Shown: positions 25,043 through 33,832, numbered from the stretch's first letter. The stretch is 64,000 nucleotides of DNA from Microvirga sesbaniae (GCF_025460805.1 NZ_JAMXFJ010000018.1:54562-118561), one strand, 5' to 3'. Notes: generated by a model not told the origin, from the sequence alone. Numbers and translations are program-made.

Positions 25043-25939
25043 TCAGAACTTGGCGCTGATTCCGAGCACGGGCCCATGCACGAGCATGTCGAACTCGTAG
25101 CGCTGCCGGCCCTCGCCCTGAGTGTAGTCCACAGAGAGGGCCCGGTAGCCGATCACACCCGAGAAGGTGATGCCCTGATAGGTGCCGAGTTCGAACCCGT
25201 AGGCGCCGATCGCCTGCCAGGAGAAGTCGCTCCCGACCCCGAAGCCGCCGATGTCGCCGCGGAGCAGAAGTTCATGTCCCGGCGCGATTGTGTAGCGCAG
25301 GCGTGCGCCGATCAGCGGGTCGAGCCAGTCGACGGAACCGGAGCGGGCGAAGGCGCGGCCGCCTTCCACCGCGAGGTCACCGATCTGGACCCCGGCCGCG
25401 ACAGCGAGGGACAGGTCGGCCTCCTGGTGCCAGTAGCGCGCACCGGCGAGGATGTCGAAGGCCAGTGGTCCCGAGCGGTAAACCTCGTAGGCGGCGCCGA
25501 CTTCGGCGATGGTCATCTCGATGTCGAGGCCGAGGGAGGTCGCGAGGGTTCCGGTCACGCCGGGTGCGAGAGAACGGCTGCGGACGTTGCCGCGCTCGAC
25601 GCCGATCTTGGTCCAGACCACGTTGCCCAAAAGCGCAAAGGGACCGTTGCGGGCCTCGAAGTCGCCCATGAGGGCCACGAGCGTGTCGCTCTCCCTGACG
25701 ATGTCGGCGAAACTCGCGTCCACCTTCGCGGACCGCCCGCGTACGGTTTGGGTGCCGTCCAAGGCGATGAGCCAGCCGTAGGGTACGAAGCGGAAGGACC
25801 AGCTCGGCAGAGCGGGAGCCTCGATCACGGGCGCCGGGGGAGGAGGCAAGTCGGCGGCGAGGGTGGGATTGAGTCCGCCGGCGAGAAGGCCGAGCGAAGC
25901 CAGGACGCCGCTCGACAGCCACTGCGAAAGGTCACGCAT
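25043..25939 (-). CDS. Predicted outer-membrane beta-barrel protein
   Basis: 298 residues from ATG 25939, preceded by AAGGGGGAA. The signal peptide ends PTLAADLPPP, a cleavage region common in rhizobial outer-membrane proteins. The mature part alternates short amphipathic strands with turns (SFRFVPYGWLIAL, GARYWHQEADLSL, GARLRYTIAPGHELLLRGDIGG) and ends in a strand closing with Phe, typical of BAM-recognised barrels. No named family is certain. It may be regulated with nitrile hydratase or be unrelated. Confidence 0.65.
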   Translation of the reverse strand: MRDLSQWLSSGVLASLGLLAGGLNPTLAADLPPPPAPVIEAPALPSWSFRFVPYGWLIALDGTQTVRGRSAKVDASFADIVRESDTLVALMGDFEARNGPFALLGNVVWTKIGVERGNVRSRSLAPGVTGTLATSLGLDIEMTIAEVGAAYEVYRSGPLAFDILAGARYWHQEADLSLAVAAGVQIGDLAVEGGRAFARSGSVDWLDPLIGARLRYTIAPGHELLLRGDIGGFGVGSDFSWQAIGAYGFELGTYQGITFSGVIGYRALSVDYTQGEGRQRYEFDMLVHGPVLGISAKF

Positions 25940-25975
25940 CGTTCCCCCTTGGATTGCCGGTCCCCTGCCTCTTCT

Positions 25976-26022
25976 AGAGCATCGGACGTGAACAGTGGGT
26001 CCACTGTTCACGTCCGATGCGC
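25976..26022. repeat. Family 1 repeat, perfect 20-bp-arm palindrome
   Basis: Left arm GCATCGGACGTGAACAGTGG (25979-25998), a 2-base centre GT, right arm CCACTGTTCACGTCCGATGC (26001-26020), fully complementary. This is the cleanest short-form member and must form a strong hairpin in RNA of either strand. Confidence 0.9.
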
Positions 26023-26094
26023 GAGGCGTTAGCAATGCTGAGCACCGGCCGACCCCGTCGGGCACCCGCGCCGCTGCAAGCGGACGGTGCTCCC

Positions 26095-26952
26095 TCAGTC
26101 GTCGGGAAGTCCCGACCACGATGCCTCCGTGACACTCTTCCCTCCTTCGGATCTCGTGCCCTCGGCGATCTGGATCGGGGCCGGGCGGCCCACGAAATCG
26201 CTCCACTGCGCCTCCGTGCCATGGAAGGCGTTGCGGTCCACGTTTCCGGCGATACCCGGGACCCTTCCCGTGGTCGTGAACTGCCAGAAGGTCCATTGAC
26301 GGTCGTTGTAGCGAACCTGAGGCTCGGCGGCGGTGCTTCGGATCCAGAACGGATAGTCCTTGAGCTCGCCCTCGAGAACTTCCCTGTGGAAGGTGATATC
26401 CGTGTAGATGATCGGTTTCTTGCCCGTGTGAGCCTCCATCTCGCGCAGGATGACCCGGATCATGGCCAAGGCCTTGTCCCGCGGGATCTTCCGGCCGCAG
26501 GAAGGAGACGCGCCATTCCATTCGGCATCGAGCACGGGGGGCAGAGCGTCCGCCTCCGGCTGCACGTTCCTCCTGAACCAGGCCGCCTGCTCCTCGGCGG
26601 GCCGGCACCAGTACACGAAGTGATAGGCGCCACGCAGGACGCCCGCGTTGCGGGCGCCTTCCCAGTTCTCGGCGAATCTCGGATCGACGTGATCCCCGCC
26701 CTCAGTGGCCTTGATGAAGGCGAAGCGGGTGCCTCCGTCACGCAAGGCTGCCCAGTCCACCTTTCCTTGCCATCGAGAGATGTCCACGCCGTGAACGGGC
26801 CGGAAATGCGCACTCGCGACACCGCCGTGCGGCTTGGCATCTCCAACGCCTGACATCAGCCCCAATCCCGAGCAGGAAGCGAGCGCCATGCCCAGGGGCA
26901 CAATCGCGCAAAGCCGGAATCCGGCCCTCAGTACCGCAAGCGCTCTGTCCAT
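26095..26952 (-). CDS. GH25-family lysozyme, predicted lipoprotein
   Basis: 285 residues from ATG 26952. The N-terminal segment ends in a lipobox LASC with Cys27, so membrane anchoring is likely. The GH25 muramidase barrel carries VHGVDISRWQG (Asp57), IKATEGG (Glu84), GAYHFVYW, and LDAEW with Asp142 and Glu144, the catalytic pair. It cleaves N-acetylmuramic-N-acetylglucosamine bonds in peptidoglycan, here probably from the periplasmic face. Transcribed from the region of a candidate small RNA; no partner gene is visible. Confidence 0.88.
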   Translation of the reverse strand: MDRALAVLRAGFRLCAIVPLGMALASCSGLGLMSGVGDAKPHGGVASAHFRPVHGVDISRWQGKVDWAALRDGGTRFAFIKATEGGDHVDPRFAENWEGARNAGVLRGAYHFVYWCRPAEEQAAWFRRNVQPEADALPPVLDAEWNGASPSCGRKIPRDKALAMIRVILREMEAHTGKKPIIYTDITFHREVLEGELKDYPFWIRSTAAEPQVRYNDRQWTFWQFTTTGRVPGIAGNVDRNAFHGTEAQWSDFVGRPAPIQIAEGTRSEGGKSVTEASWSGLPDD

Positions 26953-27190
26953 CTGCTCGTCCCCGCACCGGTTGAAACCCGGCCCTCGTGCTTCGTGGAG
27001 AACTCGATGCCAAATATGGCGCAGGAACAGCAATTAGGGACAAAAAGAGGCAAATGTGAGATGGTGCGGGCCGGACTAGCTTTATCCGTTTCTCCTTTGC
27101 TCCGCCCCGAGCGGCGTGTGCCAAGTGTCGACCGAAAATTCCACGGAAGTCGTGCGGAGAAATGGACGGTCATGACCGGCGTGCCATAAA

Positions 27191-27219
27191 AAAACCCTGC
27201 CCGTCGCAGGGCAGGGTTT
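27191..27219 (-). terminator. Rho-independent terminator (minus strand)
   Basis: AAACCCTGCCC (27192-27202) and GGGCAGGGTTT (27209-27219) pair perfectly around a 6-base loop. On the minus strand the hairpin is followed by a run of seven T (AAAAAAA at 27188-27194 on the plus strand), so it terminates leftward transcription. Confidence 0.75.
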
Positions 27220-27255
27220 GAGTGATCTCCTCGCCTTCGGGGGTTACGCCGAAGT
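27191..27255 (-). ncRNA. Candidate small RNA ending in an intrinsic terminator
   Basis: On the minus strand TTGACA (27290-27285) is followed after 17 bases by CCTACT (27267-27262). Transcription from there would give about 65 nt containing a small hairpin (CTTCGG/CCGAAG around an ACCCCC-containing loop), then GAGGAG, then the terminator at 27219-27191. No minus-strand protein gene reads into this terminator. I recognise no known RNA family. Confidence 0.35.
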
Positions 27256-27450
27256 CGGGCCAGTAGGTCACGTCCCACGCAGCGTGTCAAATCCGACAAA
27301 AGTATTCACGACGCTATAGGCGTATATTCATATCAGCTGTACTGACCTAATGAGTAAAGTTCAAGCATGTGTTGCATCTTTGCTATAGCCCTTCTTGGCA
27401 GTTGATCCATACTCTGTCCTTGTGAATCTTGGTCCACAAGGGGATTGCCC

Positions 27451-28245
27451 ATGAAAACGCGTATTCTTGGCTTGCTTGCCGCAACTGCCCTCTCTACGGC
27501 TGCTGTCTCGTCCGTGTCCGCCGCGGACCTGCCGGTCCGTGCCGCTCCTCCTCCGGTGATCGCGGCCGTTCCGGTCTTCACCTGGACCGGCTTCTACATC
27601 GGTGGCAACCTCGGCTGGGGCTGGCGCGACAGCAACGAAGACACTGTGATCCTGACCGGCCCCGGCGTTCCGGGCGGCATCGCGGGAGGCACGCTGCTCT
27701 TCGATAACAACAACGATGGCACCTTCACCGGCGGCGGCCAGATCGGCTACAACTACCAGATCGGCTCCTTCGTGATCGGTGCCGAGGCCGACATCCAGGG
27801 CATCGATAACAACGACGACAACAATGCGGTGTTCATTCCGGGCCCGGGCTTTGCCGGCGGCACCTTCGTGCCCGGCCAGTTCGAGAACTCGGCGGATTGG
27901 TGGGGCTCGGTGCGCCTGCGCGCCGGCGTGGCCTTCGACCGCTTCCTGGTCTACGCCACGGGCGGTCTGGCCTACACGGAAGACAACACCGGCTGGGTGG
28001 TCGGCGGCGGCGTCGAGTGGGCGCTTCCCACGAACTTCAATCTGTTCGGCGGCAACAGCGCTGTCACCCTCGGCCTGGAGGGTCTGTGGGTCAGCATCGA
28101 TCAGGACAACGACAACAACGGTCGCGTCGGAACCTTCACGCCGGTCGGCGGCGCGCCGGTCGACGTGTTCCTGCCGCGCAACAACGACGATCAGGACTTC
28201 TTCGTCGCGCGGGCCAAGCTGAACTTCAAGTTCGGCACCTACTAG
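27451..28245 (+). CDS. Omp25/Omp31-type outer-membrane porin-like protein
   Basis: 264 residues from ATG 27451; a TTG at 27445 is less likely. The signal peptide ends SVSAADLPVRA. FTWTGFYIGGNLGWGW opens the mature barrel as in rhizobial and Brucella Omp25/31 proteins. Also seen are GGGQIGYNYQIGSFVIGAEADIQG, SVRLRAGVAFDRFLVYATGGLAYT and the final FFVARAKLNFKFGTY closing strand. Acidic asparagine/aspartate-rich loops (NNDDNN) are on the extracellular side. The gene is monocistronic, with a strong terminator after it and an AT-richer 200-bp leader before it, fitting an abundant surface protein. Confidence 0.9.
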   Translation: MKTRILGLLAATALSTAAVSSVSAADLPVRAAPPPVIAAVPVFTWTGFYIGGNLGWGWRDSNEDTVILTGPGVPGGIAGGTLLFDNNNDGTFTGGGQIGYNYQIGSFVIGAEADIQGIDNNDDNNAVFIPGPGFAGGTFVPGQFENSADWWGSVRLRAGVAFDRFLVYATGGLAYTEDNTGWVVGGGVEWALPTNFNLFGGNSAVTLGLEGLWVSIDQDNDNNGRVGTFTPVGGAPVDVFLPRNNDDQDFFVARAKLNFKFGTY

Positions 28246-28269
28246 GATCGCCAGATCAACAGCAACACG

Positions 28270-28301
28270 AAAGGCCCGGGGCGCGCGCCCCGGGCCTTTT
28301 T
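28270..28301 (+). terminator. Rho-independent terminator after the porin gene
   Basis: AAAGGCCCGGGGCG and CGCCCCGGGCCTTT form a long GC-rich stem followed by TTTTT, 25 bp after the stop codon. Confidence 0.85.
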
Positions 28302-28547
28302 GCTGGAGGAGATCTCCGTCGCCCGACGGCTTCGGCAAAGTGCAAAGCATGCACTCCGAGCGCACGACGCACCTGACCTCCGACAGCGCCCTGCTCCCAA
28401 GCGAAGTCTGGTGACGGATGGATGGAATGCCTGCCGGAATGTCCGGATGGGGTTCTCCACGGCGATTGCCGGCGCCTCAGGAAGGTCTGTCGTTTTGAGC
28501 CCTTGCAGACACTCGGCCCGCTTCCGCCCGGTGCCAGAAGAAGACGT

Positions 28548-28778
28548 TCATGCAACGCCACGATGGATCGCGTCGAAGCCAAGGTCCGTCAGCTCGACCG
28601 TCCCAGCGTCCGGCACGGTCACGTACCCAAGCTGCTTCAACTCGGAAATGGCCACGGCAACAGCGGGATCTGTCCCGAAATGCGCATCCAGTGTTGCCAT
28701 TGTCACACGGGCGCCGGGTTTTCGGTGGGTTTCACGAAAGAACCCAAGGATCTCGCAGGCTGTCTCGCTGAGCGGCAT
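28548..28778 (-). CDS. Small winged-helix-like protein, unknown function
   Basis: 76 residues from ATG 28778. CEILGFFRETHRKPGARVTMATLDAHF, AISELKQLGYVTV and TVELTDLGFDAIH give helix-turn-helix-strand-hairpin order like a small winged helix (compare MarR/PadR wings), but no Cys or ligand residues stand out. It starts 26 bp after the stop of the membrane protein at 28805-29956 and probably shares its transcript. Possibly a transcription factor; not proven. Confidence 0.5.
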   Translation of the reverse strand: MPLSETACEILGFFRETHRKPGARVTMATLDAHFGTDPAVAVAISELKQLGYVTVPDAGTVELTDLGFDAIHRGVA

Positions 28779-28804
28779 TCTCGCCTCCACCGGATCAACG
28801 TCGG

Positions 28805-29956
28805 CTATTCGGCCACGTGCAGACGGAATTCGGGCCCGTTGGGGCTGCCCATGGATTCTAACCGGCTCATGGCAGCATCGATCTCCTCCATGTCGTAAGC
28901 CATCGAGGGAGCCAGGTTCGTGATGTGATGGTCCCATTGCATTCGGCAGGAGATGTAGGCCTCGGCACCAGCCTGCCCGTCAGCCGTGACCTCGATCCCC
29001 GCCTGCTGAAGCCGAAGCAGGGCAGCACGGTAGCGTGCTCGCCAGCGGTCCCGGGTCTGCGGGTCCGGTTGAGCCTCCCGGTCCGGCGCCCCATGCGGGA
29101 GAAAGGTGTTCTCCAAGGTGATGACCAGCATCATCGACGCCTCCCACAGCTGCGCGACGGCTCCGGCCTCCTTCAGCCAGCCGTCCTTCTGATCATCCAG
29201 GGCGCTCCTGATCAGGCTCACCGTGTCCAACGCGACCAGCGTGGAACGGGACACCGAATGGTATGGATCGCTGAAGCGGAAATAGAACAGCACCGGGTAG
29301 AAGTGGTGCGCCTCCTTGGCTTGGGTCATCTCGACGGCGAGTTCCGACAGGTTCGTGTAGCCGCCACTGAACTGTCCCCGAGGTCCGAGACGTGCCAGCA
29401 GTTCGGCGGCGTCCCCTGTGCACCCTGAGAGGAAATGAAGGTTCATGGCCAGCACGTTGCGCCGCTGGAGCGCCGTATAGACCTGCATCAGATAGGTCAG
29501 CGTCAGCGACATCACCGACATTCCGATCAGCGAGTTGAACAGGAAGAGCAGCCGGGTGGGACTTGTGTGCGGGGTGAAGTCGCTCGCCCCGACGATGGCC
29601 ATGCTGGTCCCGCCGGCATACATCGCGGTGACGAAGTCGGTGGGCGTCTCGCCGTTGCTGGCGCGGATCGAGGTGCCGAGTTCCGGGTGCATGATCAACG
29701 CCGCCCCGAGCGTCAGCCCGAGAGCCCAGACCCCAACCAGCAGCACGAGGATGACCGGACCGCAGAAGGACAGAGCCGCCCCTCGTCTGGAGCCGAGAAC
29801 CTTCGAGGCGCTGACGGCCGAGGCCCAGACCAGCCGCGCGACCCTGGAGCCGATGATGCTGGTGCCGATCCGGGCATAGAGCACGGTCAGAAAGATATCG
29901 AGCAGGATGATCAGGATCAGCAATATCCCAAGGCCCTGCTCCAGTCGCCCCATCAT
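28805..29956 (-). CDS. Ion-channel-like membrane protein with atypical pore loop
   Basis: 383 residues, start preceded by AGGAGG. Membrane segments at about 8-30, 60-85 and 125-150. Between the last two lies TDFVTAMYAGGTSMAIVGASDFTPHT, placed and shaped like the pore loop of two-TM K+ channels (Ion_trans_2), but the TVGYG filter is replaced by SMAIVGASD. A cytoplasmic C-terminal half of about 200 residues follows (HFYPVLFYFRFSDPYHS, LVALDTVSLIRSALDD). Ion selectivity, if any, cannot be predicted. Confidence 0.65.
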   Translation of the reverse strand: MMGRLEQGLGILLILIILLDIFLTVLYARIGTSIIGSRVARLVWASAVSASKVLGSRRGAALSFCGPVILVLLVGVWALGLTLGAALIMHPELGTSIRASNGETPTDFVTAMYAGGTSMAIVGASDFTPHTSPTRLLFLFNSLIGMSVMSLTLTYLMQVYTALQRRNVLAMNLHFLSGCTGDAAELLARLGPRGQFSGGYTNLSELAVEMTQAKEAHHFYPVLFYFRFSDPYHSVSRSTLVALDTVSLIRSALDDQKDGWLKEAGAVAQLWEASMMLVITLENTFLPHGAPDREAQPDPQTRDRWRARYRAALLRLQQAGIEVTADGQAGAEAYISCRMQWDHHITNLAPSMAYDMEEIDAAMSRLESMGSPNGPEFRLHVAE

Positions 29957-29986
29957 GCCAGGCCTCCTGTCATCCCAGCTGCTCGG

Positions 29987-31147
29987 TCAGGGTCGCTGGG
30001 GCTGCCCGGTCGTGCCGGTCGCCTCCCCGTTCTGCCCGGGCTCGATGCGCCACAGCTGCGTCTCGAGGCGCGGACCGTTCTCGGGCTTGAACCAGCTCAT
30101 ATCCTGGATGCGGGAGCTGGTGACGTAGAGGGTGCCATCGGGTCCCTCAGAGAATGTATCGGGCCAGCGCAGCCGCTTGTCCTGGACGAGGGTGGTGATG
30201 CGATCCCCATCGCGGACCTTCACGGCATCCTGCTCAATCGCGCTCAGATAAAGCCGCCCGCGCCCGTCGATCCAAAGACCGTCCGTCGGCTCAGTCTCAG
30301 TGACACGCTCCACCCGAGCTTCGAGGTCCTTCTCGGACAGACGTGCGTTCTCCAAGGCATCGGTCGCGATTCGATAGAGCGTCCGGCCGGTCAGCGCTTT
30401 CCAATAGAGCGTGCGCCCATCGGGAGAGAGCGCGATGCTGTCGGCGGCAAATTCGACTCCGCGCCCGTCGGGCCGACGCAACTCCTGCCCATCGGTCTTC
30501 ACCACCACATCCTTTTCCGGCTGGGTGCTCGGGTGGCCGTCGAGGACGCGTCGAGCCTTGCCGTTTTGCAGATCCACAACAACGAGAGCGCCCTTGGCTC
30601 CGGCATCGGTCAGGTAGGCATGCCGTCCATCCGGCGAAAACCGCACATCGTTCAGGTAGCTGCCCTGAGGGGCGACCGTCTCGTCGAAGCGGATCACCTG
30701 CGCAACCTTGTTTGTCTTCAGGTCGATCCTGGCGAGCTTGGGCCCACCCTGCACGACGGGTGCTGTGGCTGGCGCGGCCGGATCCACGACCCAGAGATTG
30801 CCGTGCGCATCGGCCACGACGCTCTGGACGCACACGAAGTGATCCCCGGCGGACATCTGGTTCTTCTTGGCATTGCGCCAGGAATTCCACTCGTCATCCG
30901 GGTAGGGTTTGATCTGGCCGTCGCGCGTTACCTCGGCCACCGAGATCGGGGCATCCTCGGTCCACCGCGGGAAGTTGACGAAGATGCGCCCATCCTTCGA
31001 AACGGTCACTCCGGTCACCTGATGCTCAAAGCTGGCGACCTGCTGCAACTGCGCCGGACCCTGAGAGGGGGCTGGACTCTGCTGTGCCATGGCTGTGGTG
31101 GCCAGGAGCGTTCCGAGAAGCAGCGTCACCGGTGTGAGCCTGAGCAT
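29987..31147 (-). CDS. Secreted MRJP/yellow-family beta-propeller protein
   Basis: 386 residues from ATG 31147, with GGAGGCGAAC directly before it; the ATG 12 bases earlier would place the ribosome site inside the gene. The signal peptide ends TTAMAQQ. VTGVTVSKDGRIFVNFPRW, GNLWVVDP, GSYLNDVRFSPDGRHAYLTDAG, DSIALSPDGRTLYWKAL and GLWIDGRGRLYLSAI are the blade motifs of the major royal jelly protein/yellow family, a six-bladed propeller. Bacterial members are exported and of unknown activity, perhaps lactonase-like. Downstream of the zinc ADH and membrane-protein genes in the same orientation. Confidence 0.85.
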   Translation of the reverse strand: MLRLTPVTLLLGTLLATTAMAQQSPAPSQGPAQLQQVASFEHQVTGVTVSKDGRIFVNFPRWTEDAPISVAEVTRDGQIKPYPDDEWNSWRNAKKNQMSAGDHFVCVQSVVADAHGNLWVVDPAAPATAPVVQGGPKLARIDLKTNKVAQVIRFDETVAPQGSYLNDVRFSPDGRHAYLTDAGAKGALVVVDLQNGKARRVLDGHPSTQPEKDVVVKTDGQELRRPDGRGVEFAADSIALSPDGRTLYWKALTGRTLYRIATDALENARLSEKDLEARVERVTETEPTDGLWIDGRGRLYLSAIEQDAVKVRDGDRITTLVQDKRLRWPDTFSEGPDGTLYVTSSRIQDMSWFKPENGPRLETQLWRIEPGQNGEATGTTGQPQRP

Positions 31148-31238
31148 GTTCGCCTCCATCGTGGGCAAGGATCGTATCGGATACGGCTGCCCTCTCGCAG
31201 CGTGAACGCCGCTCGCGCGCAGCCGTATTGTCGCTCGG

Positions 31239-31838
31239 TCAGTGAGGACGTGGCCTCTCCTGCGGGGCTCGATCCGACACCGCTGCGAGGCTTGGCGCGG
31301 CCCGCATGTCCGGCGGCACCTGGAAGTCCTTGGCTGCGCCTCGCGCGGCCTGGACACCCTGCGGGAAGCCTGTGCGATTCCGATAGGAGCGCGGGCGGCC
31401 CCGGGGGCGGCTGTGGCGGGCCGTAACGCCCTGTGCGCCAATGATGTCGAGCAGCGTCACCCCCAGCACTGCCGCAAGAGCAATCCCGACATTGTGACGC
31501 TTCGGATTGTCGTGCCGCATGGCCGCCATCAGGGTGGCGATGTCGAGTCCGTCGCCGGCCACCCGGCTCCACAATCCAAGGTGCTTGTCGGGCGAGAGCG
31601 AGACGATGCCGTGCCCGAGTTCGCGGACGCCATAGGCCCGCACGAGGGCCTCCTTGCCCTCCATGCCCAGCGCACGGGTGAAGCGCTCCGCCGCGACCAG
31701 CTCCGCTATGCCCAGGCCGATGCTGTACCAGCCCAACGCCTTGGCCAAGCGGTCGGCCGCCCCCAGCGAGCTGGGGCCGGAATGAAGGACCTTCGGGTCA
31801 CCCTTGGACCGGGCGATGTTCGAGATGTAATAAGCCAT
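31239..31838 (-). CDS. Predicted membrane protein (DUF4267-like)
   Basis: 199 residues. The N-terminal half has hydrophobic segments LGWYSIGLGIAELVAAE and VGIALAAVLGVTLLDIIGA with GLGIAEL and YGVRELGHGI, the pattern of small integral membrane proteins often found beside SRPBCC/cyclase-like and ADH genes. The C-terminal 60 residues are Arg/Pro-rich and look poorly conserved, perhaps an extension created by loss of the original stop. It starts 18 bp after the stop of the ADH at 31857-33032. Confidence 0.6.
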   Translation of the reverse strand: MAYYISNIARSKGDPKVLHSGPSSLGAADRLAKALGWYSIGLGIAELVAAERFTRALGMEGKEALVRAYGVRELGHGIVSLSPDKHLGLWSRVAGDGLDIATLMAAMRHDNPKRHNVGIALAAVLGVTLLDIIGAQGVTARHSRPRGRPRSYRNRTGFPQGVQAARGAAKDFQVPPDMRAAPSLAAVSDRAPQERPRPH

Positions 31839-31856
31839 GTCTTCTCTCTCCGGTCT

Positions 31857-33032
31857 TTAGGGCTTCAGAACCACTTTGATGCAGCTGTCCTGCTTGTCGC
31901 GGAACACCTTGTACATCTCGGGTCCCTCATCGAGGCTCACGGTATGGGTGATGACAAACGATGGGTCGATCTGCCCCTCCTCGATGCGGCGCAGAAGGTC
32001 ATCGGTCCAACGGTTGACGTGCGTCTGGCCGGTGCGAAGGGTCAGCCCCTTGTTCATCAGCTGGCCCATCGGGATCTTGTCGACCAGCCCGCCATAGACA
32101 CCGGGGATTGAGATCACCCCGGCCGGGCGGCAGACATAGATCATCTCGCGCAACACGTGCGGCCGGTCGCTTTCGGCTCCCAGCATCTGCTTGGCGCGGT
32201 CGTAGACCGTATCCGGCATGGAAGGCGAGACATGGGCTTCCATCCCGATGCAGTCGATGCACTTCTCCGGGCCCTCGCCGCCGGTGAGCTCGTTCAGACG
32301 CTCGACCACGCTCTCCTCGTCGAAGTTGATGGTGATGGCGCCACCGGCTTGCGCCATTTCCAGGCGCTCCGGCAAATGATCGATGGCGATCACCTGCTTG
32401 GCGCCGAGGAGCACGGCGCTGCGGATCGCCATCTGACCGACAGGACCGCAGCCCCAGATCGCGACCGTGTCCGTCGGCTGGATGTCGCACTGGACCGCCG
32501 CCTGCCAGCCGGTGGGGAAGATGTCGCCGAGGAAGAGAACCTTCTCGTCCGGGATCCCGTCCGGCACCTTGATGTGGGTCGCATCGGCAAAGGGAACGCG
32601 CAGATACTCGGCCTGCCCGCCGGGATAGCCGCCGGTCAGATGCGTATAGCCGAACAGGCCCGCCGTCGCATGGCCGAAGACCTTGTCGGCGAGATCCTTC
32701 TTGCGGTTGCTCCGCTGACAGACGGAGAAGTTGCCGCGCTTGCACTGATCGCACTCGCCGCAGATGATCGTGAACGGGACAACGACGCGGTCCCCCTTCT
32801 TGAGCTTGCCCCTCGCTTCGGGCCCGACCTCGACAACCTCTCCCATCATCTCGTGCCCCATGACATCACCGGGCAGCATGGCAGGAATGAAATTGTGAAA
32901 CAGGTGAAGGTCCGAGCCGCAGATGGCGCAGCTCGTCACCTTGATGATGGCGTCCCGCGGCTGCTCGATCTCGGGGTCAGTGACGGTGTCGCAGCGAATA
33001 TCTTCCTTGCCGTGCCAAACGAGGGCTCGCAT
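31857..33032 (-). CDS. Zinc alcohol dehydrogenase, formaldehyde-dehydrogenase-like (A)
   Basis: 391 residues, start preceded by GAGGAGGAAG. MDR superfamily: catalytic zinc motif CGSDLH with GHEMMGEVVEVG, structural zinc cysteines in CGECDQCKRGNFSVC, and a Rossmann GCGPVGQMA. The length and the TGGYPGGQAEYLRVP and FPTGWQAA blocks put it with the large FDH-like branch that includes glutathione-independent formaldehyde dehydrogenases. Related to ADHs B (33909) and C (39536) here. It is preceded by a LuxR-tail fragment and a leader duplicated in front of ADH B. Confidence 0.88.
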   Translation of the reverse strand: MRALVWHGKEDIRCDTVTDPEIEQPRDAIIKVTSCAICGSDLHLFHNFIPAMLPGDVMGHEMMGEVVEVGPEARGKLKKGDRVVVPFTIICGECDQCKRGNFSVCQRSNRKKDLADKVFGHATAGLFGYTHLTGGYPGGQAEYLRVPFADATHIKVPDGIPDEKVLFLGDIFPTGWQAAVQCDIQPTDTVAIWGCGPVGQMAIRSAVLLGAKQVIAIDHLPERLEMAQAGGAITINFDEESVVERLNELTGGEGPEKCIDCIGMEAHVSPSMPDTVYDRAKQMLGAESDRPHVLREMIYVCRPAGVISIPGVYGGLVDKIPMGQLMNKGLTLRTGQTHVNRWTDDLLRRIEEGQIDPSFVITHTVSLDEGPEMYKVFRDKQDSCIKVVLKP

Positions 33033-33278
33033 GCCTTCTTCCTCCTCTTGTCCAACGAAGATGCAAAGGATCCTGCGTCCGGAACTCGTGACAGTACGGG
33101 GCAGATCTCTGCGGGGATGGTCGTCAGGGGTCGTGGCTCATGAACGACTGCGCCGAGGGGAAGTGCTGCGGATGATCCCTGAGGGACATCCCGCTTTGCC
33201 TCGAATGGAGCGCGGTTCTCCCGCTCTGCCGACCTCTCATGAGGACAGCATTTTGAATGGGGCATTCCTGCCAGACGG

Positions 33279-33500
33279 TCAGGCTTCGGGCGTGCCTGAC
33301 CCCTGAGGCACCTTCGGCCCTGGGCTGGGCGACCGGAATCCCGCCGAGGTTGCGACCAGCACGGCTTGTGACGAGTTCTGCGCGCCAAGCCGCTGCATGA
33401 CGTGGGCCCGATGAGTCTCCACGGTCCGAGGGCTGGGGCCGATGTCCCGACCCATTGACTTGTTGGTCTTGCCGGCCAGCAAGCCTGCTTAGGCTGCACC
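33279..33500 (-). pseudogene. Decapitated LuxR/FixJ-type DNA-binding tail (copy 1)
   Basis: The frame reads LLAGKTNKSMGRDIGPSPRTVETHRAHVMQRLGA and continues to a stop at 33279. This is the recognition part of a LuxR-type HTH, very close to the C-terminus of the PAS-REC-LuxR protein at 36162-38438. A stop (TAA) precedes it in frame, so no receiver domain or first HTH helix exists. Not a functional regulator. Confidence 0.75.
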
Positions 33501-33502
33501 CA

Positions 33503-33832
33503 TCACGGCCCGCTACACCGGATCGGCCCATGCGACGTGAAGACCCGTCCGCCCGAGGACAGGGCGCCCGGCAGCGGCGATCGGCGCACGCAACAGCCAC
33601 AGCCGGCTGGATGCGCCGCCGAAGAAGGCCGCGGGTCAGTCGCGCTCCGCTGGGTTGCTTCGTGGGCGATGCGACCTCCAGAGTTGATGCGGGCGATGGC
33701 TGGTGCGCTGAGAGATGCTCGTGACGCTTCAGCCCCGCATTGAGGGCATGCGCATGGGTCCTGGAACCGCGCCATGGGCCGCATTGCAGTGAACGGCCCG
33801 CACCCTTGGCACTCGTAGTCGTAGATCGGCAT
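33503..33832 (-). CDS. FmdB-type zinc-ribbon protein
   Basis: 109 residues from ATG 33832. MPIYDYECQGCGPFTAMRPM and CACPQCGAEASR form the CxxC...CxxC zinc ribbon of the FmdB family, first named as a regulator beside formamidase genes. The C-terminal part includes HPAGCGCC, a Cys-rich tail seen in some members. It begins 76 bp after the ADH B stop and ends at the LuxR remnant, so the 3' end may have been altered by the duplication there. Confidence 0.75.
   Translation of the reverse strand: MPIYDYECQGCGPFTAMRPMARFQDPCACPQCGAEASRASLSAPAIARINSGGRIAHEATQRSATDPRPSSAAHPAGCGCCVRRSPLPGALSSGGRVFTSHGPIRCSGP

Noticed and set aside
29435..31426. Long plus-strand frame opposite the membrane protein and MRJP genes
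   Set aside because: The minus strand carries a signal peptide, propeller motifs and a ribosome site; the plus frame has none of these.
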